DNA of 64,000 nt from Acinetobacter shaoyimingii (GCF_011578045.1 NZ_CP049801.1:62001-126000), one strand, 5' to 3'. Shown: positions 47,383 through 57,348, counted from the first letter of the stretch. Numbers and translations are program-made. Notes: a model not told the origin generated them from the sequence alone.

Positions 47383-48620
47383 AAAATCTCGTCATATTAA
47401 CGTATTGCTTTCCTTATTTGGGAGGAGAGCAATTTATTGAATCTGAAGAACGGTTTTGGGCTGAAACTGGGTTTGATCGTGTTTATATCATTCCAGAAAT
47501 CAAGACCGAAGAAATTAGACATTATCCTGAACAAGTTCAACTTATTCAGCGACCACCTATTCCTTCCTCGGCAAAACAATACATGCTGTTTTTTGTGTTC
47601 TTTTATGCATTGTTTTGGCGTGAACTGGCTTATTTAATTAAAAACAAGAAGTTTAACCGCGAAAATCTGACTAATATGGTGAAGGCGGTCATCTATACGA
47701 CACTTCGCATTAAACAATTAAAGAAGACCTTTAAACAAATTGATGGTGAGTTGTTCGTTTATACCTATTGGAATGACATCGATTTCTATGCATCTTGCGA
47801 GTTAAAACAGCAAGGCATTGTTCATCAGGTAATTTCGAGAACGCATGGTTTTGACTGCTATGAAGAGCGTCGGCCACAGTGTTATATGCCTTTAAAACGA
47901 CAATATCATGCACATGCTAATCAGATCTTTGTCTTGTCCGAATCTGCACGTCAGTATTTTCATGAACGCTATCGTTATAGCATCGACAAGCTTGCGATTT
48001 CGAGGCTTGGTGTTCAAATTCCAGAACAGCAAAAATCATATCAACGTGACGACAATGTCATCCGTGTTTTGTCAATTTCTAGTTGCATTTTCGGTAAACG
48101 TATTGACCGGATTGTCGATGCTTTGCATCGTTATTCATTAAAACATCAAAAAAATATTGCGTGGACGCATGTTGGTAGTGGTGTATTATTGGATGAATTA
48201 AAAGCTAGATCTAAAAAGTATATGCTTGAAAATCCTTACTTTAAGGCGGATTTTTTAGGATTGCTTCCTAATGCCGAAGTCAAGCAGCATATGGCTGAAC
48301 ACGACTACGATCTGTTTATCAATTCCAGTTTGTCCGAAGGCGTTCCAGTGTCTATTATGGAAGCCATGAGTTTCGGCATTCCAGCGATTGCACCTGCAGT
48401 GGGTGGTATTCCAGATCTTGTGAAAACGAACGAAACAGGATTTTTACTGAGTGCAAGCCCGAATATTGACGATTTTGTATCGGCAATTGATGTCGTTTAT
48501 AACGCTCCAAATTATGAGCAATATCGCTCGAATAGTTATGATTTAGTGTATCAACAATATAATTGTGTTCACAATTATCGAGGTTTTATCAAGCAATTAA
48601 ACGAGATTGCTGATGAATAA
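47379..48620 (+). CDS. Glycosyltransferase, GT4 type
   Basis: A 413-residue GT-B glycosyltransferase. The N-terminal domain starts LVILTYCFPYLGGEQFIESE, and the donor-binding region has the E-x7-E motif in NSSLSEGVPVSIMEAMSFGIPAIAP. It should transfer one sugar to the undecaprenyl-linked repeat unit at the cytoplasmic face. Its ATG overlaps the aminotransferase stop (ATGA), and its stop overlaps the Wzx start by eight bases. Donor and linkage cannot be told. Confidence 0.85.
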   Translation: MKNLVILTYCFPYLGGEQFIESEERFWAETGFDRVYIIPEIKTEEIRHYPEQVQLIQRPPIPSSAKQYMLFFVFFYALFWRELAYLIKNKKFNRENLTNMVKAVIYTTLRIKQLKKTFKQIDGELFVYTYWNDIDFYASCELKQQGIVHQVISRTHGFDCYEERRPQCYMPLKRQYHAHANQIFVLSESARQYFHERYRYSIDKLAISRLGVQIPEQQKSYQRDDNVIRVLSISSCIFGKRIDRIVDALHRYSLKHQKNIAWTHVGSGVLLDELKARSKKYMLENPYFKADFLGLLPNAEVKQHMAEHDYDLFINSSLSEGVPVSIMEAMSFGIPAIAPAVGGIPDLVKTNETGFLLSASPNIDDFVSAIDVVYNAPNYEQYRSNSYDLVYQQYNCVHNYRGFIKQLNEIADE

Positions 48621-50028
48621 AAGGATTATACTGAATTATGCCATTGGACCTGTAGGTTCAGGCTTATTAAGCTTAATCTCTTTACCCTTAATTACTTGGT
48701 TTTATTCGGCTGAAGATATTGGGCGTATCTCAATTTTTCAGATCTATATTAATTTTTGTATTTTGTTGTTTTGCATGGGGCTCGATCAAGCCTATGTTCG
48801 TGATTATCATGAAAGTCAAAATAAAGCAGAATTATTAAAAAACTTAAGCTTCCCGATTATTGTTTTGACCATCATCGTACTGTTGGGTGTATTGCTTATT
48901 TTCCCAAATTTTATTTCGTCACATTTATACGACATCAATAGCATCTATTTGTCTTCAATTACTGTTTTAGCATTTATTGCAGCTGTCATTTCAAGATATT
49001 TATCCTTGATTTTACGTATGCAAGAAAAAGCGTTGCAGTTTTCGATGAGCCAAATTTTGCCTAAAATTCTGTTTCTGATCTTTATTGTCAATGTTGTGGT
49101 GTTTCAAATTGCCAGAGACACCAATAGTTTGGTGACCGCTAACGCGCTTTCAGTGATTGCTGCATGTTTGGTTTATATTTGGAATACACGACATGAATTA
49201 AAAAGTGCATTGCAATCGCGTATCAATACTGAAGTGCTCCGTAAAGGCTTTATTTTTGGATTCCCTTTGTTATTTAGCTCTTTAGCAGGGTGGGGACTAG
49301 GTGTTGCGGATCGACTATTTTTAAAAAATTATTCTACATTGTCTGAACTCGGAATATATTCGGTCACCATGAGTGTGGCGACGGTCGCAACCTTATTTGC
49401 GGGGATCTTTAATACGATTTGGGCACCCTTAGTTTATAAATGGCAAAGTACCCAAGGTATTGAGTTTGATAAGCTCAATAGCATCGCAATCAACGTGGTG
49501 GCAATTGTTTACTTTATTGTGGTGTTGTCAGGGCTGTTTTCTTGGATTGTGACATTCTTTTTTCCGGCACAATATTCCAATATTCAATATCTGTTGCCTG
49601 CCTGTTTATTGGCACCGTTGCTATATACCGTTTCTGAAGTCACAGGCATTGGAATATCACTGAGTAGAAGAACCGTATTTACGATGTTTTCGTCATTAAT
49701 CGCCATGACGGTCAGCATTGCCGTATGTTATTTCATGGTTCCGCTATTTGGCGCGAAAGGTGCAGCCTGTGCAACAGTTCTGGCATTTTTTGTTTTCTAT
49801 ATAGCACGATCAGAGTTTTCTAAACTGCTCATTCCTGAATTCAATTTTAGATCCATTTATATGGCGACATTACTCATTTTGATCGTGAGCATTGCCAATT
49901 TATTTTTAACAGATATTTTACGTTATGCCCTATGGATCATATTGTTGTTCATAGGCCTGGTTATTTTTAAAACACCGTTATCTCAAGTCCAAGACTATTG
50001 TTCAAATTATTTGAAGAGAAAATCATGA
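48613..50028 (+). CDS. wzx: Polysaccharide repeat-unit flippase Wzx
   Basis: A 471-residue MOP-superfamily membrane protein with about 12 hydrophobic segments. The N-terminus NYAIGPVGSGLLSLISLPLIT and FGFPLLFSSLAGWGLGVADR are typical of capsule/O-antigen flippases. It moves the undecaprenyl-pyrophosphate-linked unit to the periplasmic face, where Wzy polymerises it. The ATG at 48613 is used; an in-frame TTG lies six bases earlier. The stop overlaps the next glycosyltransferase start by four bases. Confidence 0.92.
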   Translation: MNKRIILNYAIGPVGSGLLSLISLPLITWFYSAEDIGRISIFQIYINFCILLFCMGLDQAYVRDYHESQNKAELLKNLSFPIIVLTIIVLLGVLLIFPNFISSHLYDINSIYLSSITVLAFIAAVISRYLSLILRMQEKALQFSMSQILPKILFLIFIVNVVVFQIARDTNSLVTANALSVIAACLVYIWNTRHELKSALQSRINTEVLRKGFIFGFPLLFSSLAGWGLGVADRLFLKNYSTLSELGIYSVTMSVATVATLFAGIFNTIWAPLVYKWQSTQGIEFDKLNSIAINVVAIVYFIVVLSGLFSWIVTFFFPAQYSNIQYLLPACLLAPLLYTVSEVTGIGISLSRRTVFTMFSSLIAMTVSIAVCYFMVPLFGAKGAACATVLAFFVFYIARSEFSKLLIPEFNFRSIYMATLLILIVSIANLFLTDILRYALWIILLFIGLVIFKTPLSQVQDYCSNYLKRKS

Positions 50029-51134
50029 AATTTCTACATACGGCTATGATGAAATCAGAATCATCAGGCATCTTAAATCAAATGTATGGGGAATCTATTT
50101 CAGCGCGTGATATCGGTGCAGATTATAAAGTGAAGATCTTTACCGAAGATACTTCAATTGCATCTAAATATTCTGAAATTTTAGAAGTTTATCGCCCGAA
50201 GAAGAAAAACAAAATTTTGCGCTGGATTGAATTTCGCAAAGCCTATTTTAACTGGTTAGAGTCGCAGCAAGATGAAATAGACTGTTTCGTTTTAAGACAT
50301 AGTCTTTACGATCCACTTCAACTTAGCTTTCTTAAAAGAATAAAGAAACCTGTTTATTTAGTGCATCACACCAAAGAGATTGAAGAACTCAGAACTTACG
50401 GTTTAAAAGGTAAAATACTGAGTATTGTTGAAACCGTAGCAGGTAATCAGTCACTTCAACATTGTACAGGTATAGTTGCAGTGACCAATGAGCTGATTGA
50501 ATATGAAAAGCAACGCATTAATGATCCAGACAAGAAATCAATACTATATTCAAACGGTATTTTTTTCGAAAAAAAGGAAATAATAGATCATCGAAAGCCT
50601 GAAACATTAGAAATGCTTTTTGTTGCCAGTTATTTTTATGATTGGCACGGTTTAGATTTATTGATTGAGTCTGTACAAAAGAGTAGCCATCAAAATATCT
50701 TGGTACATTTGGTGGGAAAAATTACAGACACAGATCAACTTGCAATACAGAATGATCCACGATTTATTTGCCACGGTCATTTAAGTTCAGACGCGATTGC
50801 TCAAATTGGACAATCTTGTGTTATCGCACTGGGTTCTTTTGCATTGTACCGTAAGAATTTAAAAGAGGGTTCGACCTTAAAAGTGCGAGAATATTTGTCC
50901 CTTGGACTCCCTGTTTATTCGGGACATCTAGATATGTTTCCAGATGATTTTAAGTTTTATAAATTTGGAGAATTACGTATAGATGATATCATTGATTATG
51001 CGAATGAAATGATGTCATATCCTAAAGCGGTTATTCGGGATAGTTCAGAAAATTATATTTCAAAATTAATTTTACTTGAAAAATTTATTAAAGAACTAGA
51101 ATATTTAAATGAATCAATAGATAAAAACACATAA
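50025..51134 (+). CDS. Glycosyltransferase (GT-B fold, family uncertain)
   Basis: A 369-residue protein starting MKFLHTAMMKSESSG. The C-terminal half looks like a GT4 fold: MLFVASYFYDWHGLDLLIES followed by LKEGSTLKVREYLSLGLPVYSGH, in which E-x7-E type spacing is only partly conserved. It is most likely one of the capsule glycosyltransferases; the donor is unknown. Its ATG overlaps the wzx stop (ATGA). The 79 bases that follow break the chain of overlaps before wzy. Confidence 0.75.
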   Translation: MKFLHTAMMKSESSGILNQMYGESISARDIGADYKVKIFTEDTSIASKYSEILEVYRPKKKNKILRWIEFRKAYFNWLESQQDEIDCFVLRHSLYDPLQLSFLKRIKKPVYLVHHTKEIEELRTYGLKGKILSIVETVAGNQSLQHCTGIVAVTNELIEYEKQRINDPDKKSILYSNGIFFEKKEIIDHRKPETLEMLFVASYFYDWHGLDLLIESVQKSSHQNILVHLVGKITDTDQLAIQNDPRFICHGHLSSDAIAQIGQSCVIALGSFALYRKNLKEGSTLKVREYLSLGLPVYSGHLDMFPDDFKFYKFGELRIDDIIDYANEMMSYPKAVIRDSSENYISKLILLEKFIKELEYLNESIDKNT

Positions 51135-51213
51135 TTTCAATTTTAAGGTGTTTAACTCACCAGTAAATAGAAGTTTAACGAATACAAATATTGGTAAAAA
51201 TTAGAGCTTTCTT

Positions 51214-52437
51214 ATGTTTAAACCTGTTTTAATTTTTAAAAGTTATTTCATTTTTTTAATGTTATCACTTTTCTTAACGTATTTTACGAGTTCAGGAATT
51301 ATTTCATATAGTCTCCCTATTTTATCATGTGTAATGGTTTTTCTATATTTTATTGTGAATAAATTTTATCTTAAAGATAATGAATGGTTAATTATTTTTG
51401 TTTATTTTAGTTTTACAGTTTTAGGGTTAATTTATTATTATATCAATCCTTATAAAGGTTATTTAATCTCACAGTATATGATCTTTATTTTAAGTTTTCC
51501 ATTTTCTGTGGTTTGCTTAATTTGTTTGGAAAGATATCTGAATTATGAAGAATTTTGTGGTTTTATTAATAAATTGATTGCATTTTTTTCGATTGGTCAA
51601 TTGTTAGTTACATTAGGTCAATTTGCGGCCTATTTATATGGTTTTAATTTTAAAGTCACTGAAGATTATGAAAATATTATGATGATCTCAGGGACCTTTT
51701 TTAATTCAAATGACCTCTCTGTGGTGGTCATTTTAATGGCATTTATTTATAAATTTACTTCAAAGTATCAACAAAAATGGATCAGTTATTCCATTTGGAT
51801 CATTTTAGCTTATTTGCTTATCGTAACTGGTTCAAGGGTTTGCCTGTTTTTATTCGCATTAATACTATTGTCTATGGGACAATTTACCTATAAAAAAATC
51901 ATAACGATTAGTTCCTTAGTTTTAAGTACATTTGTATTATTGGTATTTTTTGGAAATCTTGAAGTAGATGTAGATCATCCATTATATCGAATTGTTTATC
52001 GTATTAATTCAATTAATTCAATGATTGTCAATGGTATGAATTCTGATGAATCAGTTTCAGATCGAAGTTCATTTTATTTATATTTTATTCAACATATTGA
52101 AGATATTGGAATTGGAAGTGTTTCAATAGGAAATTATTTTAAGTTTGCGAATCATAGTTTTAATTTTTCGCCATTATTTTTTATCAATCCGCATTCATTT
52201 ATTGTAGAAATTGCTTATTGGATGGGTTGGATTGGACTTATTATTTATCTTGTGCTGTATTCAATAATGGTGATGAAGTCTAGAGTTAATTTATTATTTA
52301 TATTGGTGAGCTTTTCAACATTATTTGTGTCTTCATCACTGATGGGAAATATGGTTTACTTTTTATTGGTCGCTATGGCGAGTTGGATTTGTTATCTCAG
52401 TGTTAATCAGACTTCAAAGTTGGATTCTAAAATATGA
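51214..52437 (+). CDS. wzy: Capsule repeat-unit polymerase Wzy
   Basis: A 407-residue protein with about 11 to 12 hydrophobic segments and a larger hydrophilic loop near residues 265-310 (SINSMIVNGMNSDESVSDRSS), the layout of O-antigen/capsule polymerases. Wzy proteins are poorly conserved, so the call rests on topology and position in a Wzx/Wzy locus. It would join repeat units at the periplasmic face. Its composition is visibly more AT-rich than its neighbours, as is common for wzy genes. The last bases overlap the next glycosyltransferase start. Confidence 0.82.
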   Translation: MFKPVLIFKSYFIFLMLSLFLTYFTSSGIISYSLPILSCVMVFLYFIVNKFYLKDNEWLIIFVYFSFTVLGLIYYYINPYKGYLISQYMIFILSFPFSVVCLICLERYLNYEEFCGFINKLIAFFSIGQLLVTLGQFAAYLYGFNFKVTEDYENIMMISGTFFNSNDLSVVVILMAFIYKFTSKYQQKWISYSIWIILAYLLIVTGSRVCLFLFALILLSMGQFTYKKIITISSLVLSTFVLLVFFGNLEVDVDHPLYRIVYRINSINSMIVNGMNSDESVSDRSSFYLYFIQHIEDIGIGSVSIGNYFKFANHSFNFSPLFFINPHSFIVEIAYWMGWIGLIIYLVLYSIMVMKSRVNLLFILVSFSTLFVSSSLMGNMVYFLLVAMASWICYLSVNQTSKLDSKI

Positions 52438-53312
52438 TGAGTAAGTATGTATCGATTGGGATACCATTTTATAATGCTGAAAAGTTTTTTTCTGATGCGA
52501 TTCAGTCGGTACTTTATCAGACTTATCAAAATTGGGAACTTATTTTAATCGATGATGGTTCTACTGATAAATCATTAGAAATTGCCAATCGTTTTGCGGA
52601 AAAAGATTCAAGAATTCGCGTTATTAGTGATGGTCAGAATCGAAAGCTTCCTGCACGTTTGAACCAATTGATTGAGTTATCTCAATATGATTATATTGCT
52701 CGAATGGATGCAGATGACCTGATGCATCCAGAGCGCTTAGAGCAACAAATACGTTATATGTCTGAACATGATATCGATGTACTTGGCACATCATATTATA
52801 CAATTGACAAAAACAATCAGGTTGTAGATAAGCGCATCTTTGATATTCAGTCATTTACTAAAAAAGATTTCTTTAATGGCAATTACTACATCTGTCATCC
52901 CTCTATTTTGGCAAAGAAAGCGTGGTATTTGAAAAACAAATACAATGAAAATGCAGATCGCGCAGAGGATTATGAGTTGTGGTTGAGATCGGTATTAAAC
53001 AATGACTTTAATACTCATATTTTGCCGACGCCGCTGATGTTTTATCGTGAAGATGGTAGTATTAGTAAAACTAAGTTAGTCAATTCTTATAAAACAACTT
53101 TAGCTATATTTCATTTACATAAGAAGAAATTTACTGCTAGCGAATACTTTTATGTCTACTTACGTAATATGACTAAAATTTTTTTAGTGAGTCATTTGTA
53201 TAGTGATGCTTTTGAAAAATATTTATTAAAAAGAAGATCAACAACCAATTCTTTAGATCAATCTGATAAAGAAGATTTAAATCAAAAAATTTCTAAATGG
53301 CTCTCTCATTAG
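52434..53312 (+). CDS. Glycosyltransferase family 2
   Basis: A 292-residue GT-A enzyme. The N-terminus SIGIPFYNAEKFFSDAIQSVL and ILIDDGSTDKSLEI are classical GT2, and the metal-binding D-x-D is in YIARMDADDLMHPERLEQQ. It adds one sugar to the capsule unit. Two adjacent ATGs (52434 and 52437) are possible starts; both overlap the wzy stop, so coupling is likely either way. The donor is not predictable. Confidence 0.88.
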   Translation: MMSKYVSIGIPFYNAEKFFSDAIQSVLYQTYQNWELILIDDGSTDKSLEIANRFAEKDSRIRVISDGQNRKLPARLNQLIELSQYDYIARMDADDLMHPERLEQQIRYMSEHDIDVLGTSYYTIDKNNQVVDKRIFDIQSFTKKDFFNGNYYICHPSILAKKAWYLKNKYNENADRAEDYELWLRSVLNNDFNTHILPTPLMFYREDGSISKTKLVNSYKTTLAIFHLHKKKFTASEYFYVYLRNMTKIFLVSHLYSDAFEKYLLKRRSTTNSLDQSDKEDLNQKISKWLSH

Positions 53313-53345
53313 GATCAAACATTTAGAAATTTTGGAACTTATTTT

Positions 53346-54494
53346 ATGAAAAAAATCGTGCTGATTGGCACTACCGGTTCGAGTTTTTATGGCTTCCGTG
53401 CTGACCTCATCAAGTTGTTGGTCGCCGAAGGTCATGAAGTTTATGCTTTTACTTCCGAGTATACCGATACTTGTTTAACTAAAATTAAACAAGTAGGTGC
53501 TATACCTGTGACTTATGAATTGAGTCGCGGTGGATTGAATCCTCTTGCAGACTTAAAATCTCTTTACCAATTGATAAATAAAATCAAACAGATTCAACCC
53601 AATATTGTGTTTTCATATTTTGCAAAACCAGTAATCTATGGATCGATTGCCGCTAAAATGGCAAAAGTACCGCGAATTATTGGGATGTTGGAAGGTTTGG
53701 GTTATACATTTACAGATCAACCTGAAGGTCAAAATTCCAAAACAAAATTGGTAAAAAGCATACAAACTTTCCTCTATAAAATTGCTTTTCCGTGCTTAGA
53801 TGAAATGATTTTTCTCAATCCTGATGATGCAAAAGATTTAATCGATGCTCATCATATCAAGGTCAAAAAAGTGCAAATTTTGGGTGGGATTGGTTTGAAT
53901 TTGAATGAATATACATATTCAGAAGCACAAACTGATCCTGTTAAATTTATTTTTATTGGTCGCTTATTGAAAGAAAAAGGTATTTTTGAATTTGTCGAAG
54001 CTATTCGCATTGTTAAATCGAAATATCCTGAAGCAAAGTTTATCGTTTTAGGTGAAATCGATCATCAAAATATGGGGGCACTCAAACAAGAAACATTGGA
54101 TCAATTCATTCAAGAAAAACTTTTTGAATATCCTGGATACGTCACTGATGTGAAAGGTTGGATTTCTAATGCAAGTGTTTTTGTTTTACCTTCTTATCGA
54201 GAGGGGGTGCCACGCAGTACACAAGAAGCGATGGCAATTGGACGTCCAGTGATTACCACGGATGTACCGGGTTGCCGTGAAACAGTGATAGATGGTGAAA
54301 ATGGCTTCCTTGTTCCAAGATGGAACGCAACGGCCTTGGCAGAGAAAATGTGTTATTTTATAGAACACCCTGAAGCGATCAACATCATGGGTTTAAGAAG
54401 CTTGAACATAGCTCAAGAAAAATTCGATGCGATCAAAGTAAATACACGTTTAATGAAAATCATAGGGTTAGGTAATAATGAAACGTTTGTGTGA
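53346..54494 (+). CDS. Glycosyltransferase, GT4 type, paired with the initiating transferase
   Basis: A 382-residue GT-B enzyme. The N-terminal GTTGSSFYGFRADLIKLL and FSYFAKPVIYGSIAAKMAKV segments and the C-terminal LPSYREGVPRSTQEAMAIGRPVI (E-x7-E) are clear. Similar PglA-like enzymes are commonly found next to ItrA in Acinetobacter K loci and are thought to add the second sugar. The end of the gene overlaps the itrA start by 17 bases, strong evidence of coupling. Donor specificity is inferred only from context. Confidence 0.87.
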   Translation: MKKIVLIGTTGSSFYGFRADLIKLLVAEGHEVYAFTSEYTDTCLTKIKQVGAIPVTYELSRGGLNPLADLKSLYQLINKIKQIQPNIVFSYFAKPVIYGSIAAKMAKVPRIIGMLEGLGYTFTDQPEGQNSKTKLVKSIQTFLYKIAFPCLDEMIFLNPDDAKDLIDAHHIKVKKVQILGGIGLNLNEYTYSEAQTDPVKFIFIGRLLKEKGIFEFVEAIRIVKSKYPEAKFIVLGEIDHQNMGALKQETLDQFIQEKLFEYPGYVTDVKGWISNASVFVLPSYREGVPRSTQEAMAIGRPVITTDVPGCRETVIDGENGFLVPRWNATALAEKMCYFIEHPEAINIMGLRSLNIAQEKFDAIKVNTRLMKIIGLGNNETFV

Positions 54495-55146
54495 TATTGT
54501 TATTGCAACGATAGCTTTAATTTTACTTTCACCTATATTTATTATTGTTGCTTATAAAGTCCGTAAAAATTTAGGATCTCCGATCTTCTTTTTGCAAGAG
54601 CGGCCAGGTAAAGACGGCAAACTTTTTAAAATGATCAAATTTAGATCAATGAAAGATGCTTTCGATAAACATGGCAATCACCTCCCAGATGAAGATCGCA
54701 TTACGCCTTTTGGTCAGAAACTCCGCTCGACCAGTTTAGATGAAATGCCACAGCTGATTAATGTCTTGAAAGGCGATATGAGCGTGGTAGGCCCAAGACC
54801 AATGTTGAAAGAATTCGTTGAACTCTACTCTCCTGAACAAGCACGTCGTTTAGAAGTGCGCCCAGGAATGACAGGTCTGGCTCAGATTAGTGGACGTAAT
54901 GAACTTGATTATGAAGAACGCTTTAAATGTGACGTTTGGTATGTTGATAATCATTCAGTTTGGGTGGACTTTAAAATCATGTTTAAAACCATTTCCGTGA
55001 TGACCAATAAAGAAGGCATTAATGCGCCTGGACATGTTGGACCTTCATTATTCAAAGGCAACGATGATAAAGATGCTGAGAGTAGTGATACTAAAGAAAT
55101 CGAAGGAAATGATGAAAAGAAAAAGTCAGATACGTTACACTCTTAA
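54478..55146 (+). CDS. itrA: Initiating phosphoglycosyltransferase ItrA
   Basis: A 222-residue polyisoprenyl-phosphate sugar-phosphate transferase of the PglC type. A single N-terminal re-entrant membrane helix (MKRLCDIVIATIALILLSP) is followed by KMIKFRSMKDA, the D-E catalytic pair in STSLDEMPQLINVLKGDMS, VGPRPM and RPGMTGLAQISGRN. It starts the repeat unit by loading the first sugar-1-phosphate (GlcNAc, GalNAc or a diacetamido sugar) on undecaprenyl phosphate. An unusual charged tail of about 28 residues (DDKDAESSD... to the C-terminus) extends past the usual fold. It is the last gene of the variable part of the locus. Confidence 0.92.
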   Translation: MKRLCDIVIATIALILLSPIFIIVAYKVRKNLGSPIFFLQERPGKDGKLFKMIKFRSMKDAFDKHGNHLPDEDRITPFGQKLRSTSLDEMPQLINVLKGDMSVVGPRPMLKEFVELYSPEQARRLEVRPGMTGLAQISGRNELDYEERFKCDVWYVDNHSVWVDFKIMFKTISVMTNKEGINAPGHVGPSLFKGNDDKDAESSDTKEIEGNDEKKKSDTLHS

Positions 55147-55189
55147 CTTTCATCCACAGCCTTAAACTCCAGATTAAGACATTCAAATT

Positions 55190-56065
55190 ATGATCAAAAA
55201 AGCTATTCTTCCAGTCGCAGGGTTGGGTACTCGTTTTTTACCAGCCAGCAAATCGATTCCAAAAGAAATGGTCACTGTGGTTGACCGTCCAGCGATTGAG
55301 TATGTCGTCAAAGAAGCAGTTGCTGCAGGCATTGAACAAATTATTTTGGTGACACATGCTTCAAAAGCATCCATTGAAAATTATTTTGATCGTAATTTTG
55401 AACTTGAAACGACTTTAGAAAGCAAAAAGAAGTTTGATCTGTTAAAAGAAATTACTGAAATTTTACCTTCTCATATTAGTGTGGTGAGTGTGCGTCAGCC
55501 TCAACCGCTAGGTTTAGGTCATGCAGTTCTTTGCGCCAAGGATATTGTTGGCGATGACGCTTTTGCAGTGCTATTACCTGACGTACTGGTGAAAGATGCT
55601 TCTGAAGAAAATGATTTAGCACGTATGATCCACCGTTTTGAAGCTTCAAATGCTGCACAGATTATGGTTGAAGCTGTACCTGATCATTTGGTCGATCAAT
55701 ATGGTATTGTTGATGTTGAAGCATCCCCTGTTGAAGGCGAAAGTATTGTGATGCAAGGGATTGTTGAAAAACCAGCTGTTGGTACTGCGCCATCAAATTT
55801 ATCGGTCGTAGGTCGCTATATTTTGCCAGCCAAAATTATGCAATTATTGGAAAAGACACCACGTGGTGCGGGAAATGAAATTCAATTGACTGATGCAATT
55901 GCGATGTTGCAACACGCTGAGGCAGTTGAAGCGTATCGTATGAAAGGTCAAACTTTCGATTGTGGTAGTAAAATTGGATATTTAAAAGCTGTGCTACATT
56001 ATGGTCTTGAGCATCCTAAACTAGGTGTAGCGTTTAAAGACTTGATTAAAGAATTAAATATTTAA
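55190..56065 (+). CDS. galU: UTP-glucose-1-phosphate uridylyltransferase
   Basis: A 291-residue nucleotidyltransferase making UDP-glucose from glucose-1-phosphate. The signature GLGTRFLPASKSIPKEM near the N-terminus and the substrate segments AVLCAKDIVGDDAFAVLLPD and FDCGSKIGYLKA are present. It is the first of the conserved precursor genes on the right side of the locus and feeds the epimerase and dehydrogenase steps. It starts 43 bases after the itrA stop. Confidence 0.96.
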   Translation: MIKKAILPVAGLGTRFLPASKSIPKEMVTVVDRPAIEYVVKEAVAAGIEQIILVTHASKASIENYFDRNFELETTLESKKKFDLLKEITEILPSHISVVSVRQPQPLGLGHAVLCAKDIVGDDAFAVLLPDVLVKDASEENDLARMIHRFEASNAAQIMVEAVPDHLVDQYGIVDVEASPVEGESIVMQGIVEKPAVGTAPSNLSVVGRYILPAKIMQLLEKTPRGAGNEIQLTDAIAMLQHAEAVEAYRMKGQTFDCGSKIGYLKAVLHYGLEHPKLGVAFKDLIKELNI

Positions 56066-56082
56066 CAAAACTTTGGTATGCC

Positions 56083-57348
56083 ATGAACATAAATGTTTTC
56101 GGAACAACGCTGCAAGCCGCAGTCTTTGCAGGGTTGTTTGCTGAGTATGGACATCAGGTATATTGGTGCTTGAATGAGTTGGAAACTGAAACTCAGTGTA
56201 CAACTCAATATCAAGACAACAATGTCAATCAGCTGATTCAAAAGCAAATTCAAAAAGGCTTTTTAAAACTACAAAAGTTTTCTGAGCTTAATTTCGATCA
56301 TCAAGTCTGTTTCATGAGTTTGGCTTCTTCTGAATATGAACGAGCAAAAAGCATTATTCAGAAAATTGTTCAAAAGCCCTATCAACGACCAAAGCTATTT
56401 ATTAACGGTTCGACTTTTGGTCTAAATGGAACCAAGCAATTGTCTGAATTGAGTGATTCGACTGATTGTTGGGCATATCTTCCTGATAATATTCAAGAAG
56501 GGAATGCTTTAAATAGTGTTACCCAAATGCAAAAAATCATTTTTGGTATTGATCAACAGCGCACAGCAAAATTGATCCAAGAGCTATTTAGACCTTTGTT
56601 TCCAGCTAAACACCAATACCTTTTTATGCCATTATTGGATGCTGAATTTACCAAGCTCAGTATTTCAGGCATGTTGGCGACACGTATTAGCTATATGAAT
56701 GACTTGGCTTTGGTGTCTGAAAAGTTAGGGATTGATATTTCAAATGTTCAGCAGGGTTTGGCGGCAGATAGCCGAATTGGATCTTCTTATTTATTACCTG
56801 GTGCAGGCTTTGGTGGTGAAAACTTCTCACATGATATTTTAACGTTATCCAATACGGTCTCTGGGACTGGAGCGAAAAGTCGTTTATTGGAACAGGTTTG
56901 GAATATTAACGAGCAGCAGAAAGAAATTTTGTTCCGTAAATTATGGAATTATTTTGAGGGTGATCTTAAAGGCAAAAAAATTGCGATATGGGGTGCATCC
57001 TTTAAAGAAAATACCTCCAGTATCCAAAATGCCTCGATTCATGCCATGCTCAATGCACTTTGGGCACAAGGCGTAATTGTACAATTGCATGATCCTGAAG
57101 CCTTGGAACAGATTGCAAAGCAATATGGCGGTCGTCCAGATTTAATTTTATTTGAGGACCAGTATCAGGCAACAGAAAATGCAGATGCATTATGCTTGAT
57201 GACAGCGTGGAAGCAGTATTGGAGCCCCGATTTTGGCCGTCTAAAGCAATATATGCATCACCCACTTATTTTGGATGGTCGTAATATATTTGATCCTGAG
57301 TTTGTGAAGGCGCAAGGATTTGCATATCAAGGAGTGGGTCGCTCATGA
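56083..57348 (+). CDS. ugd: UDP-glucose dehydrogenase-like protein with degenerate active site
   Basis: A 421-residue protein aligning in layout with Ugd but with altered key residues. The dinucleotide motif expected as GxGYVG reads [13 protein letters not shown]. The catalytic GGSCFPKD of Ugd reads GGENFSHD at about 248-255, so the cysteine is replaced by asparagine. The TK of the catalytic-lysine region is kept ([10 protein letters not shown]), although the neighbouring Asn is a serine. Position (between galU and gpi) matches ugd of Acinetobacter K loci. It either uses another mechanism or is inactive as a dehydrogenase. Its start is near the galU stop, and its own stop overlaps gpi by four bases. 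Confidence 0.75.
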   Translation: MNINVFGTTLQAAVFAGLFAEYGHQVYWCLNELETETQCTTQYQDNNVNQLIQKQIQKGFLKLQKFSELNFDHQVCFMSLASSEYERAKSIIQKIVQKPYQRPKLFINGSTFGLNGTKQLSELSDSTDCWAYLPDNIQEGNALNSVTQMQKIIFGIDQQRTAKLIQELFRPLFPAKHQYLFMPLLDAEFTKLSISGMLATRISYMNDLALVSEKLGIDISNVQQGLAADSRIGSSYLLPGAGFGGENFSHDILTLSNTVSGTGAKSRLLEQVWNINEQQKEILFRKLWNYFEGDLKGKKIAIWGASFKENTSSIQNASIHAMLNALWAQGVIVQLHDPEALEQIAKQYGGRPDLILFEDQYQATENADALCLMTAWKQYWSPDFGRLKQYMHHPLILDGRNIFDPEFVKAQGFAYQGVGRS

